DNA of 64,000 bases, taken from NCBI RefSeq assembly GCF_902497995.1, contig NZ_CABVII010000017.1:1-64000 (forward strand), given 5' to 3'. Shown piece by piece: positions 1-8,800 of the stretch. A program made the translations under genes and the position numbers. The notes under the pieces are model-generated. The model ran no database searches and was not told the origin of the DNA. It saw nothing but the letters and a program-made list of their open reading frames with translations. How positions within the stretch are numbered: the stretch's first letter is position 1; each line of letters starts with the position of its first letter. The stretch is from Pseudomonas fluorescens. Its GTDB lineage: Bacteria; Pseudomonadota; Gammaproteobacteria; Pseudomonadales; Pseudomonadaceae.

Positions 1-73
1 CTCGATCGAAGCGGCTGCCGGCAAACTGGGCATCAGCGACCTGAACCCGGACAATGCCGATCACGAGTTCTGA
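1..73 (+). CDS. Imelysin-family protein, C-terminal end (partial)
   Basis: The reading frame starting at base 2 gives a 23-residue tail ending in DLNPDNADHEF and stops at 71-73. The start lies outside the window. I infer an imelysin (peptidase M75-like, IcmP/PA4370 type) because the next genes are the di-haem cytochrome, second imelysin and DUF1513 genes that follow icmP in Pseudomonas. The tail alone does not prove this. A strong terminator follows directly. Confidence 0.55.
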   Translation, partial: SIEAAAGKLGISDLNPDNADHEF

Positions 74-90
74 TCAACGCTGTCTGAACA

Positions 91-119
91 AAAGGCGACC
101 TTCGGGTCGCCTTTTTTTG
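91..119 (+). terminator. Rho-independent terminator after the imelysin gene
   Basis: A GGCGACC stem with a TTCG loop and GGTCGCC return arm is followed by a run of seven T. It sits 18 bases after the stop codon of the partial gene. Confidence 0.9.
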
Positions 120-141
120 TTAGCCCGATCGCAGATCAAAA

Positions 142-231
142 TGTGGGAGCGGGCTTGCTCGCGAAAGCGGTTTGTCAGTCATCAATAATGTTGAATGTGA
201 CGGCGCTTTCGCGAGCAAGCCCGCTCCCACA
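142..231. repeat. REP-type inverted pair (GTGGGAGCGGGCTTGCTCGCG class)
   Basis: Two arms, GTGGGAGCGGGCTTGCTCGC at the left and its complement at the right, face each other across about 45 bases. It is the first of many such pairs in the window and lies between two genes on the same strand. Confidence 0.9.
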
Positions 232-352
232 GGAGATCGCGGCTTCCAGATAAACCCTGCGCCACATCAACCAAACGATAATTCCTCTTATTCAATCCCC
301 CCTGCCCTGTTAGACTTTGCGCCCTTGTTTTGCTCGTCTTGCAGGATGTCTG

Positions 353-1780
353 ATGCCCTCGCTGCTTCTTCGCTTGTCCGCACTGTTGCTGGCCCTGGGC
401 CTGAGTGCCTGCGATGACGCCCCGCGTTTTACCGAAGCCGAACCCGGTGAAGCCCGGTCCGGTGGCAGCGCGACCGTGCGCAAGACCGATCAGAATTCAT
501 TCTCCCTGCCCTCCGCCAACCTGTCGCCCTCTCGGCGCGTGGACTTCAGCGTCGGCAACAGCTTCTTTCGCAACCCGTGGGTGATCGCCCCGTCGACCAC
601 CACCGCCCGGGATGGCCTCGGCCCCTTGTTCAACACCAACGCCTGCCAGAACTGCCACATCAAGGACGGCCGCGGTCATCCGCCCGCGCCTGACGCGCCC
701 AATGCCGTGTCAATGCTGGTGCGCCTGTCGATTCCCGATACGCCGGCCTACGCCAAGGTCATCGAGCAGCTCGGTGTCGTCCCGGAGCCGGTCTACGGTG
801 GGCAATTCCAGGACATGGCCGTGCCCGGCATCGTCCCGGAAGGCAAGGTGCGGGTCGATTACATGCCGCTGCCGATTCGCTTCAAGGACGGCACCGAAGT
901 CCAATTGCGCAAACCGACGTTGCAGATCACTCAGCTCGGCTACGGACCGATGCATCCCGATACCCGGTTCTCGGCCAGGGTGGCGCCGCCGATGATTGGC
1001 CTGGGTTTGCTCGAAGCGATTCCGGAGGCGGCGATCCTGGCCAATGCCGAGGCTCAGGCCCGCGAAAAAAATGGCATTGCCGGGCGGCCGAACCGGGTCT
1101 GGGATGACGCGCAGCAGAAAACCGTCCTCGGGCGCTTTGGCTGGAAGGCCGGGCAACCGAACCTCAACCAGCAGAATGTGCACGCGTTTTCCGGCGACAT
1201 GGGCCTCACCACCCGCCTGCGCCCTGTCGATGACTGCACCGACGCACAAAGCGCTTGTCAGCAGGCGCCCAACGGTAATGGTCCGGATGGCGAGCCGGAA
1301 GTCAGCGACAACATTCTGCGCCTGGTGCTGTTCTACAGCCGAAACCTCGCCGTACCGGCGCGCCGCGATGTCGGCACGCCTGAAGTGCTGGCCGGCAAGA
1401 ATCTGTTTTTCCAGGCGGGCTGCCAGTCCTGCCACACACCCAAGTACACCACCGCCGCCAACGCCGCAGAACCTGAACTGGCCAATCAAGTGATTCGCCC
1501 GTACAGCGATCTGCTGCTGCATGACATGGGCGAGGGCCTGGCGGACAACCGCAGCGAATTCCAGGCGGGTGGCCGCGACTGGCGCACTCCGCCGCTGTGG
1601 GGTATCGGCTTGACGCAAGCGGTCAGTGGCCACACCCAATTCTTGCATGACGGCCGCGCCCGCAACCTGCTCGAAGCCGTGCTCTGGCATGGCGGCGAAG
1701 CACAAGCGGCGCAGCAACAGGTTTTGTCTTTCAATGCCGGCCAGCGCGCTGCGTTGCTGGCGTTTCTGAATTCCCTTTGA
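353..1780 (+). CDS. Di-haem cytochrome c lipoprotein (DUF1111 / COG3488 family)
   Basis: Encodes about 475 residues. A hydrophobic signal segment ends in a lipobox (LSAC), so the protein is probably a periplasm-facing lipoprotein. Two haem-binding CxxCH motifs are visible: CQNCH at about residues 98-102 and CQSCH at 357-361. This is the pattern of the di-haem 'thiol oxidoreductase' (DUF1111) family, whose substrate is not settled. I chose the ATG at 353, which follows an AGGA sequence; an in-frame TTG at 317 would put a poor leader before the signal peptide. It is followed 27 bases later by a second imelysin-like lipoprotein and a DUF1513 gene, an arrangement linked with iron uptake in pseudomonads. 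An iron-related redox role is inference. Confidence 0.85.
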   Translation: MPSLLLRLSALLLALGLSACDDAPRFTEAEPGEARSGGSATVRKTDQNSFSLPSANLSPSRRVDFSVGNSFFRNPWVIAPSTTTARDGLGPLFNTNACQNCHIKDGRGHPPAPDAPNAVSMLVRLSIPDTPAYAKVIEQLGVVPEPVYGGQFQDMAVPGIVPEGKVRVDYMPLPIRFKDGTEVQLRKPTLQITQLGYGPMHPDTRFSARVAPPMIGLGLLEAIPEAAILANAEAQAREKNGIAGRPNRVWDDAQQKTVLGRFGWKAGQPNLNQQNVHAFSGDMGLTTRLRPVDDCTDAQSACQQAPNGNGPDGEPEVSDNILRLVLFYSRNLAVPARRDVGTPEVLAGKNLFFQAGCQSCHTPKYTTAANAAEPELANQVIRPYSDLLLHDMGEGLADNRSEFQAGGRDWRTPPLWGIGLTQAVSGHTQFLHDGRARNLLEAVLWHGGEAQAAQQQVLSFNAGQRAALLAFLNSL

Positions 1781-1807
1781 CACCCATTCCATAAGCGGGA
1801 GCCCGAC

Positions 1808-2872
1808 ATGTTCCGTCCCAAATTGTTGTTCACCAGCCTTGCCGCGCTAGCCCTGGGCGCCTGTTCGCCTCAGGACCCGCAGGCCGTCACCTCGGCGGCC
1901 ATTGCCAAGTCGGTGATTCTGCCAACCTACACCCGCTGGGTTGAAGCCGACCGCCAACTGGCCGTCAGTGCGCTGGCCTACTGCGAAGGCAAGGAAGACC
2001 TCGACACCGCCCGCGCCGACTTCCTGCATGCGCAAAAAGCCTGGGCCGAACTGCAACCGCTGCTGATCGGGCCGCTGGCCGAAGGCAATCGCGCCTGGCA
2101 AGTGCAGTTCTGGCCAGACAAGAAAAACCTGGTCGGCCGTCAGGTCGAGCAACTGGTCAGTGCCCAGCCGCAGATCGATGCCGCCGCCCTGGTCAAGTCC
2201 AGCGTCGTGGTCCAGGGCCTTTCGGCTTACGAATATATCCTGTTCGACAGCAAGCCAGACGTAGCCAACGACGCACAGAAAGCCAAGTACTGCCCACTGC
2301 TGATTGCGATTGGCGAGCGTCAGAAACAACTGGCCGAAGATATTCTCAAAGGCTGGAACAACACCGATGGCATGCTCGCGCAGATGAGCAAGTTCCCGAA
2401 CCCGCGCTACGCCGATTCCCACGAAGCCATCGCCGATTTGCTGCGGGTGCAAGTCACCGCCCTCGACAGTCTGAAGAAAAAGCTCGGCACGCCGATGGGC
2501 CGCCAGAGCAAGGGTGTGCCGCAACCGTTCCAGGCCGATGCATGGCGCAGCCAGTCCTCCCTGAGCGGACTCGAAGCCAGCTTGGCCGCCGCCAAAACGG
2601 TATGGGATGGCGTCGACAACAAAGGCCTGCGCGGCCTGTTGCCGAGCGAGCACAAACCCTTGGCCGACAAGATCGACGCCGCTTACGCTGCCTCACTGAA
2701 ACTGTTCGCCAGCAACCAGCGCTCGCTGACTGAAATGCTCAATGACGATGCCGGTCGCCAGCAACTCAACGATATCTACGACAGCCTCAACGTCGTCCAC
2801 CGCCTGCACGAAGGCGAACTGGCCAAGGCGCTGGGCATCCAACTGGGCTTCAACGCCAACGACGGTGACTGA
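1808..2872 (+). CDS. Imelysin-like lipoprotein
   Basis: 354 residues with a lipoprotein signal (LGAC lipobox near residue 19), so it should be anchored in the envelope. The rest is a helical imelysin/EfeO-type body. The family GxHxxE signature appears here as GLSAYE (in VVQGLSAYEYILFD), so the usual histidine is a serine and metal or peptidase activity is doubtful. It matches the second imelysin gene (PA4372 type) next to the di-haem cytochrome. Its stop codon overlaps the start of the following DUF1513 gene by one base, pointing to translational coupling. The role, probably iron or haem handling, is inferred from the operon. Confidence 0.8.
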   Translation: MFRPKLLFTSLAALALGACSPQDPQAVTSAAIAKSVILPTYTRWVEADRQLAVSALAYCEGKEDLDTARADFLHAQKAWAELQPLLIGPLAEGNRAWQVQFWPDKKNLVGRQVEQLVSAQPQIDAAALVKSSVVVQGLSAYEYILFDSKPDVANDAQKAKYCPLLIAIGERQKQLAEDILKGWNNTDGMLAQMSKFPNPRYADSHEAIADLLRVQVTALDSLKKKLGTPMGRQSKGVPQPFQADAWRSQSSLSGLEASLAAAKTVWDGVDNKGLRGLLPSEHKPLADKIDAAYAASLKLFASNQRSLTEMLNDDAGRQQLNDIYDSLNVVHRLHEGELAKALGIQLGFNANDGD

Positions 2873-3984
2873 TGAGGGCGAGTGCCATGCTGCGACGCCA
2901 GGCTTTGACGTTAGGTAGTTTGCTGCTGGGTGCGGTGACACTGGGCGGCTGGACGCTGTTCAAGCAGAAGGACAAAAGTCCGTTGCTGCTTTCCGCGCGG
3001 GACGATGGCGACGGCAAACACTATGCCGTCGGTTATCGGCTGGACGGTACCCGGGTGTTTGCCACCCAGGTCGGCCAGCGCTGCCACGACATCATCAACC
3101 ACCCGACGCTGCCGATTGCAGTGTTCGTCGCCCGCCGTCCGGGCACCGAGAGCTACCTGATCGACCTGCGCGACGGCACGCTGCTGCAAACCGTGGTTTC
3201 GCAGCCGAACCGGCACTTCTACGGTCACGCGGTGATTCACCAGAGCGGCGACTGGCTGTACGCCACCGAGAACGACACCTCCGATCCAGGTCGTGGCTTG
3301 CTCGGCGTGTACAGGTTCGAAGGTGAACGACTGGTGCACAGCGGCGAGATGTCTACCCATGGCATCGGCCCGCATCAGGTGTCGTGGATGCCCGATGGCG
3401 AAACCCTGGTGGTGGCCAACGGCGGCATTCGTACCGAGGCCGAAAGCCGGGTCGAGATGAACCTCGACGCCATGCAACCGAGCCTGGTCCTGATGCAACG
3501 CGATGGCACCCTGCTGAGCAAGGAAACCCTCGCCCAGCCAATGAACAGCGTGCGCCACCTGGGGATCGCCAGCGACGGCACCATTGTCGCCGGCCAGCAA
3601 TTCATGGGGCCGTCCCATGAGTCGTCGGAACTATTGGCGATCAAACGGCCGGGGCAGCCGTTCGTGGCCTTCCCCGTGCCTGAGCATCAATTGCAGGCCA
3701 TGGGGCACTATACCGCCAGTGTTGCGGTGCATAGCGAACTGCGGCTGGTCGCCTTGACCGCGCCACGGGGCAATCGCTTTTTCATCTGGGACCTGGACAG
3801 CGGCGAGGTGCGCCTGGATGCGCCGCTCCCCGATTGCGCCGGGGTCGGTGCGGTGGCCAACGGGTTTGTCGTGACCTCGGGTCAGGGACGGTGCCGGTAC
3901 TACGATTGCCGCCAGACAAACCTTGTTGCAAAACCCCTCGACCTGCCAGCGGGGCTCTGGGACAACCATCTGCATCTCATCTGA
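2872..3984 (+). CDS. DUF1513 family protein with Tat-like leader
   Basis: 370 residues if read from 2872; an ATG at 2887 also fits and would begin MLRRQALTLG. The leader has a twin-arginine pattern (RRQALTLGSLLLG) followed by a hydrophobic stretch, suggesting Tat export of a folded protein. The mature part is rich in short beta-strand segments of beta-propeller type (for example WDLDSGEVRLDAPL), as expected for DUF1513. It is the last gene of the imelysin/di-haem cytochrome operon and overlaps the preceding gene by one base. No catalytic motif is recognised. A REP pair follows. Confidence 0.8.
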   Translation: MRASAMLRRQALTLGSLLLGAVTLGGWTLFKQKDKSPLLLSARDDGDGKHYAVGYRLDGTRVFATQVGQRCHDIINHPTLPIAVFVARRPGTESYLIDLRDGTLLQTVVSQPNRHFYGHAVIHQSGDWLYATENDTSDPGRGLLGVYRFEGERLVHSGEMSTHGIGPHQVSWMPDGETLVVANGGIRTEAESRVEMNLDAMQPSLVLMQRDGTLLSKETLAQPMNSVRHLGIASDGTIVAGQQFMGPSHESSELLAIKRPGQPFVAFPVPEHQLQAMGHYTASVAVHSELRLVALTAPRGNRFFIWDLDSGEVRLDAPLPDCAGVGAVANGFVVTSGQGRCRYYDCRQTNLVAKPLDLPAGLWDNHLHLI

Positions 3985-3996
3985 ACGACCCATTCT

Positions 3997-4088
3997 TGTA
4001 GGAGCGAAGCTTGCTCGCGAAGGCGGCGGTACATCCAAAATTGATGTGCCTTGAAATACCGCTTTCGCGAGCAAGCTTCGCTCCTACT
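3997..4088. repeat. REP-type inverted pair (GTAGGAGCGAAGCTTGCTCGCGA class)
   Basis: Arms GTAGGAGCGAAGCTTGCTCG and its complement face each other across about 50 bases, between the DUF1513 gene and mexV. Confidence 0.9.
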
Positions 4089-4189
4089 GGTTTTGTGCGT
4101 GCCTGTAAAAAGTGGCAGTTGGATTCACTGCCACACTCGGAGTAATGTGCCGGACTGTATGCCCTGATTTTCTCCAAGGAAGTGGAAAT

Positions 4190-5338
4190 ATGCTGCGTCG
4201 CCGCATGTTGATCATGTTGGGTGTTGTTTTGCTGATCGTGCTGGTGCTGGCCGGTTACAAAGCCTTCTCCATCTATACGATGATTCAGGGCTTTGCTGCG
4301 CCGAAACCGGCGATCAGCGTCGCCGTGGCCACCGCCACCGAACAGCCGTGGCAAGCCCGCCTGCCGACCGTTGGCACGCTCAAGGCCCTGCAAGGCGTGG
4401 ACCTGAGCCTGGAGACCGACGGTACCGTCATCGATGTGCAGTTCGAGTCAGGGCAGAAGGTCAAGGCCGGACAGCCCATCGTCCGGCTGGACAGCGCCGT
4501 GGAAAGCGCCCTGCTCGAAACCGCCCTGGCCGACCTCGGGCTGGCCCAGCTGGATTACAGCCGCGGCAGTCAACTGGTGGGCAGCCAGGCCATTTCCAAA
4601 GGCGAATTCGACCGACTCTCGGCGGTGTTGAAAAAGAGCAGGGCCACGGTCAATCAGCTCAAGGCCGCGCTCGGCAAAAAAAGCATCCTGGCGCCGTTCA
4701 GTGGCACCATCGGCATTCGCCAGGTGGACGTCGGCGACTACGTGGCCAGCGGCACCATGATTGCCACCCTGCAAGACCTGAGCAGTCTCTATGTCGACTT
4801 CTTCGTGCCCGAGCAGTCAGTGCCGAAAATTGCCATCGGGCAGCCGGTGCAAGTCATTGCCTCGGCCTATCCGACGGAAACCTTCCCCGGCACCATCACT
4901 GCAATCAACCCGAAAGTCGAAAACAGCACGCGCAACGTCCAGGTCCGCGCGACCCTGGCCAATTCCGACGGAAAGTTGCTGCCGGGAATGTTCGCCAGCC
5001 TGCAGGTGATGTTGCCCGATCCGCAGCCGCGCATCGTCGTGCCGGAAAGTGCGATCACCTACACCCTTTACGGCAATTCCCTTTACGTCGTCGCGCAGAA
5101 AAAAGCGGAAGACGGCAGCCTGGAAAAAGACGACAAGGACCAACCGATCCTGATCGCCGAACGGCGTTTCATCGAAACCGGCGAGCGCCGCGATGGGCAG
5201 GTGATGATCACCAAGGGTGTGCAGAGCGGCGAACAAGTGGTCACGGCCGGCCAGATCAAGCTGGACAACGGTGCGCACATTGCCATCAGCGACGACAAGA
5301 CTTTAGCCGAGAAGAACAGTCCGCCGCACGCGGATTGA
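4190..5338 (+). CDS. mexV: RND efflux periplasmic adaptor (MexV-like)
   Basis: 382 residues from the ATG at 4190, which follows AAGGAAGTGG; an ATG at 4112 lacks a ribosome binding site. An N-terminal membrane segment (MLIMLGVVLLIVLVLAGY) anchors the protein. Next come a biotinyl-lipoyl half-motif (TDGTVIDVQFESGQKVKAG), a short helical hairpin, the second lipoyl half (APFSGTIGIRQVDVGDYV) and beta-barrel regions, the normal order for a membrane fusion protein. It lies 13 bases before the pump gene. The pair and its place after the imelysin operon match PA4374-PA4375 (MexVW), a multidrug pump that uses OprM as outer membrane channel. No outer membrane channel gene is nearby. Substrate range is not deducible here. 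Confidence 0.8.
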   Translation: MLRRRMLIMLGVVLLIVLVLAGYKAFSIYTMIQGFAAPKPAISVAVATATEQPWQARLPTVGTLKALQGVDLSLETDGTVIDVQFESGQKVKAGQPIVRLDSAVESALLETALADLGLAQLDYSRGSQLVGSQAISKGEFDRLSAVLKKSRATVNQLKAALGKKSILAPFSGTIGIRQVDVGDYVASGTMIATLQDLSSLYVDFFVPEQSVPKIAIGQPVQVIASAYPTETFPGTITAINPKVENSTRNVQVRATLANSDGKLLPGMFASLQVMLPDPQPRIVVPESAITYTLYGNSLYVVAQKKAEDGSLEKDDKDQPILIAERRFIETGERRDGQVMITKGVQSGEQVVTAGQIKLDNGAHIAISDDKTLAEKNSPPHAD

Positions 5339-5351
5339 TCAAGGACTCCCC

Positions 5352-8300
5352 ATGGCTTTTACCGACCCGTTCATCCGCCGCCCGGTGCTCGCCACCGTGG
5401 TCAGCCTGTTGATTGTGCTGCTGGGCTTTCAGGCCTGGAGCAAGCTGCCGCTGCGCCAGTATCCGCAAATGGAAAACGCCCTGATCACGGTGACCACGGC
5501 TTACCCCGGGGCCAACGCCGAGACCATCCAGGGCTACATCACCCAACCGATGCAACAGAGTCTGGCCAGCGCCGAGGGCATCGACTATATGACCTCGGTC
5601 AGTCGCCAGAACTTCTCGGTGATCTCGATCTACGCACGCATCGGCGCCAACAGCGACCGCTTGTTCACCGAGCTGCTGGCCAAGGCCAACGAAGTGAAGA
5701 ACCAGCTGCCCCAGGATGCCGAAGACCCGGTACTGAGCAAGGAAGCCGCCGACGCCTCGGCGCTGATGTACATCAGCTTCTTCAGCAAGGAGCTGAGCAA
5801 CCCGCAGATTACCGATTACCTGTCGCGGGTCATCCAGCCAAAACTGGCGACCTTGCCAGGCATGGCCGAAGCGGAAATTCTCGGCAACCAGGTATTCGCC
5901 ATGCGCCTGTGGCTGGACCCGTTGAAACTGGCGGGTTTCGGCCTGAGCGCCGGCGACGTCACCGACGCCGTGCGCCAGTACAACTTCCTCTCCGCTGCCG
6001 GCGAAGTGAAAGGCGAGTACGTGGTCACCAGCATCAACGCCAACACCGAGCTCAAATCCGCCGAAGCCTTTGCCGCGATTCCGCTCAAGATCGATGGCGA
6101 CAGTCGCGTCCTGCTCAGGGATGTCGCGCGGGTGGAAATGGGTGCGGAAAACTACGACTCCATCAGTTCCTTCGGCGGCACCCCTTCGGTGTACATCGGC
6201 ATCAAGGCCACGCCCGGCGCCAACCCGCTGGATGTGATCAAGGAAGTGCGCAAGATCATGCCGGACCTGGAAGCCCAGCTGCCACCGAACCTCAAGGGTG
6301 AAATCGCCTACGACGCCACGTTGTTCATCCAGGCCTCGATCGACGAAGTGGTGAAAACCCTGTTCGAAGCGGTGCTGATCGTGATTGTGGTGGTGTTCCT
6401 GTTCCTCGGTGCGCTGCGTTCGGTGGTGATCCCGGTGGTCACCATCCCGCTGTCGATGATCGGCGTGATGTTCTTCATGCAGATGATGGGTTACTCGATC
6501 AACCTGCTGACCCTGCTGGCAATGGTTTTAGCCATCGGCCTGGTGGTGGACGACGCCATCGTCGTGGTGGAAAACATCCACCGACACATCGAAGAAGGCA
6601 AGACGCCGCTGGATGCGGCCATCGAAGGCGCCCGGGAAATCGCCATGCCGGTGGTCTCGATGACCATCACCCTGGCCGCGGTGTATGCGCCGATCGGCTT
6701 CCTGACGGGGCTGACCGGGGCGCTGTTCAAGGAGTTCGCCCTGACCCTGGCCGGGGCGGTGGTGATCTCGGGAGTCGTCGCCCTGACCTTGTCGCCGATG
6801 ATGTGCGCCTTCTTGCTGCGCCACGATGAAAACCCCAGCGGCCTGGCCCATCGCCTGGACCTGATTTTCGAAGGGCTCAAGCGCCGTTACCAGCGCCTGC
6901 TGCACGGCACGCTTAACACCCGGCCGGTGGTGCTGGTGTTTGCGGTGATCGTACTGTGCCTGATCCCGGTACTGCTCAAGTTCACCAAGTCGGAACTGGC
7001 ACCGGATGAGGATCAGGGCATTATCTTCATGATGGCCAATGCCCCGCAACCGACCAACCTCGACTACCTGAGCGCCTACACCGACGAATTCATCACGATC
7101 TTCAAGGCGTTTCCCGAGTACTACTCCTCGTTCCAGATCAATGGCTTCAACGGCGTGCAATCGGGCATCGGCGGCTTCCTGCTCAAGCCGTGGAACGAGC
7201 GCAGCCGCACGCAAATGCAGATCCTGCCCGAGGTCCAGAGCAAACTGGAGAGCATTCCCGGGCTACAGATTTTCGGCTTCAACCTGCCCTCCCTGCCGGG
7301 TACTGGCGAGGGCTTGCCGTTTCAGTTCGTCATCAACTCCGCCAACGACTACGAGTCGCTGCTGCAAGTGACCGACCGGGTGAAAAAGCGTGCGCTGGAA
7401 TCGGGCAAGTTCGCCTTTGTCGACCTCGACCTGGCCTTCGACAAGCCCGAAGTGGTGGTGGATATCGATCGCGCCAAAGCCGCGCAGATGGGCGTGTCCA
7501 TGCAGAATCTGGGCGGCACCCTGGCGACGTTGCTGGGTGAAGCGGAGATCAACCGCTTCACCATCGAAGGTCGCAGCTACAAAGTCATCGCGCAGGTCGA
7601 GCGGCCTTTCCGGGATAACCCCGACTGGCTGAACAACTATTACGTCAAGAATACCCAGGGCGAACTACTGGCCCTGTCGACCCTGATCACCGTGACAGAC
7701 CGGGCGCGTCCACGGCAACTGAACCAGTTCCAGCAACTCAACTCGGCCATTCTTTCCGGGGTGCCACTGGTCAGCATGGGCGAGGCCATCGACACCGTGC
7801 GCCAGATCGCCCGGGAAGAGGCACCGCTGGGTTATGCCTTCGACTACGCCGGCGCCTCACGGCAATACGTCCAGGAAGGCAGTGCGTTGTGGGTCACCTT
7901 CGCCCTGGCACTGGCGATCATTTTCCTGGTACTGGCCGCCCAGTTCGAAAGCTTCCGCGATCCGCTGGTGATTCTGGTCACCGTGCCGCTGTCGATCTGC
8001 GGCGCGTTGATTCCGTTGTTCCTGGGCTGGTCGAGCATGAACATCTACACCCAGGTGGGCCTGGTGACATTGATCGGGTTGATCAGCAAACACGGGATCC
8101 TGATCGTCGAGTTTGCCAATCAGTTGCGCAAGGACAAAGGCCTGACTCCTCGCGAGGCCGTGGAGGAAGCCGCGGCCATTCGCCTGCGTCCGGTGCTGAT
8201 GACTACCGCAGCCATGGTGTTCGGCATGGTGCCGTTGATCATCGCCACCGGTGCGGGCGCGGTCAGCCGGTTCGACATCGGCATGGTGATCGCTACGGGG

Positions 8301-8390
8301 ATGTCGATCGGGACATTGTTCACGCTGTTTGTGTTGCCGTGCGTGTACACATTGCTGGCAAAACCCGACAAACCTGAAGAACACACATAA
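5352..8390 (+). CDS. mexW: RND multidrug efflux transporter (MexW-like)
   Basis: 1012 residues, normal for an inner membrane HAE1-type RND pump. The proton-relay residues are present: the aspartate pair at 400-401 (LVVDDAIVVVENIHRH) and a lysine at about 913 (GLISKHGILIVEFAN). Twelve hydrophobic helices and two large periplasmic loops can be traced. The sequence is very close to what I recall of P. aeruginosa MexW, including the N-terminal MAFTDPFIRRPVLATVVSLL. It is translated with the adaptor gene just upstream. The pncB2 gene that follows mexW in P. aeruginosa is not here; a REP pair and a bidirectional terminator are. Confidence 0.85.
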   Translation: MAFTDPFIRRPVLATVVSLLIVLLGFQAWSKLPLRQYPQMENALITVTTAYPGANAETIQGYITQPMQQSLASAEGIDYMTSVSRQNFSVISIYARIGANSDRLFTELLAKANEVKNQLPQDAEDPVLSKEAADASALMYISFFSKELSNPQITDYLSRVIQPKLATLPGMAEAEILGNQVFAMRLWLDPLKLAGFGLSAGDVTDAVRQYNFLSAAGEVKGEYVVTSINANTELKSAEAFAAIPLKIDGDSRVLLRDVARVEMGAENYDSISSFGGTPSVYIGIKATPGANPLDVIKEVRKIMPDLEAQLPPNLKGEIAYDATLFIQASIDEVVKTLFEAVLIVIVVVFLFLGALRSVVIPVVTIPLSMIGVMFFMQMMGYSINLLTLLAMVLAIGLVVDDAIVVVENIHRHIEEGKTPLDAAIEGAREIAMPVVSMTITLAAVYAPIGFLTGLTGALFKEFALTLAGAVVISGVVALTLSPMMCAFLLRHDENPSGLAHRLDLIFEGLKRRYQRLLHGTLNTRPVVLVFAVIVLCLIPVLLKFTKSELAPDEDQGIIFMMANAPQPTNLDYLSAYTDEFITIFKAFPEYYSSFQINGFNGVQSGIGGFLLKPWNERSRTQMQILPEVQSKLESIPGLQIFGFNLPSLPGTGEGLPFQFVINSANDYESLLQVTDRVKKRALESGKFAFVDLDLAFDKPEVVVDIDRAKAAQMGVSMQNLGGTLATLLGEAEINRFTIEGRSYKVIAQVERPFRDNPDWLNNYYVKNTQGELLALSTLITVTDRARPRQLNQFQQLNSAILSGVPLVSMGEAIDTVRQIAREEAPLGYAFDYAGASRQYVQEGSALWVTFALALAIIFLVLAAQFESFRDPLVILVTVPLSICGALIPLFLGWSSMNIYTQVGLVTLIGLISKHGILIVEFANQLRKDKGLTPREAVEEAAAIRLRPVLMTTAAMVFGMVPLIIATGAGAVSRFDIGMVIATGMSIGTLFTLFVLPCVYTLLAKPDKPEEHT

Positions 8391-8488
8391 CCCCTGTGGG
8401 AGCGGGCTTGCTCGCGAATGCGGTGTGTCATTCAACATCAATGCTGAAGGATAAACCGCATTCGCGAGCAAGCCCGCTCCCACAGGGG
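8391..8488. repeat. REP-type inverted pair
   Basis: CCCCTGTGGGAGCGGGCTTG and its complement face each other directly after the mexW stop codon. The arms extend into matching CCCCTGTG/CACAGGGG ends. Confidence 0.9.
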
Positions 8489-8525
8489 TAAGTGCAAGTG
8501 CAAGAATCGAGTCGTTCGCAAAATA

Positions 8526-8556
8526 AAAAGCCTCGCATTTGCGAGGCCTTTTATTT
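8526..8556. terminator. Bidirectional terminator between mexW and the inaA operon
   Basis: AAATAAAAAGCCTCGC, a four-base loop and GCGAGGCCTTTTATTT form a stem with A-rich and T-rich flanks on both sides, so it can end transcription from either strand. It serves the convergent mexW and LPS-modification operons. Confidence 0.85.
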
Positions 8557-8570
8557 GGGCTTCAATCTGT

Positions 8571-8798
8571 TCAACTCTGCGGCCTCAGTCCTTGAGAAAG
8601 TCCGAACATGAGCAGCAATAAATCACGATCGGGTTGGGTGGCCACGGCGGCCTTCGCAACCCGTGGCATTGGACAACGTGCGTCCCCGTTCATCGAACTG
8701 AGGACTTGCGGGCGAGGCTGCTCCCAAACAGCCAGCGCCAGTGACGCAACTGCCAAGGCTCCTACCAGGAACAAACCTCGTGCAATTTCGAGTTTCAT
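8571..8798 (-). CDS. Small exported or membrane-anchored protein of unknown function
   Basis: 75 residues. Residues 8-25 (LFLVGALAVASLALAV) form one hydrophobic segment that could be a signal peptide or an N-terminal anchor. The rest is short, has a single cysteine and no recognised motif. Its start codon lies two bases after the stop of the inaA-like gene, so it is probably the third gene of the ColRS-adjacent LPS-modification operon. I think a small gene also lies at this place in P. aeruginosa (PA4377), but this is memory of gene order only. Function unknown; an envelope role is suggested by position. Confidence 0.6.
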   Translation of the reverse strand: MKLEIARGLFLVGALAVASLALAVWEQPRPQVLSSMNGDARCPMPRVAKAAVATQPDRDLLLLMFGLSQGLRPQS

Positions 8799-8800
8799 TG

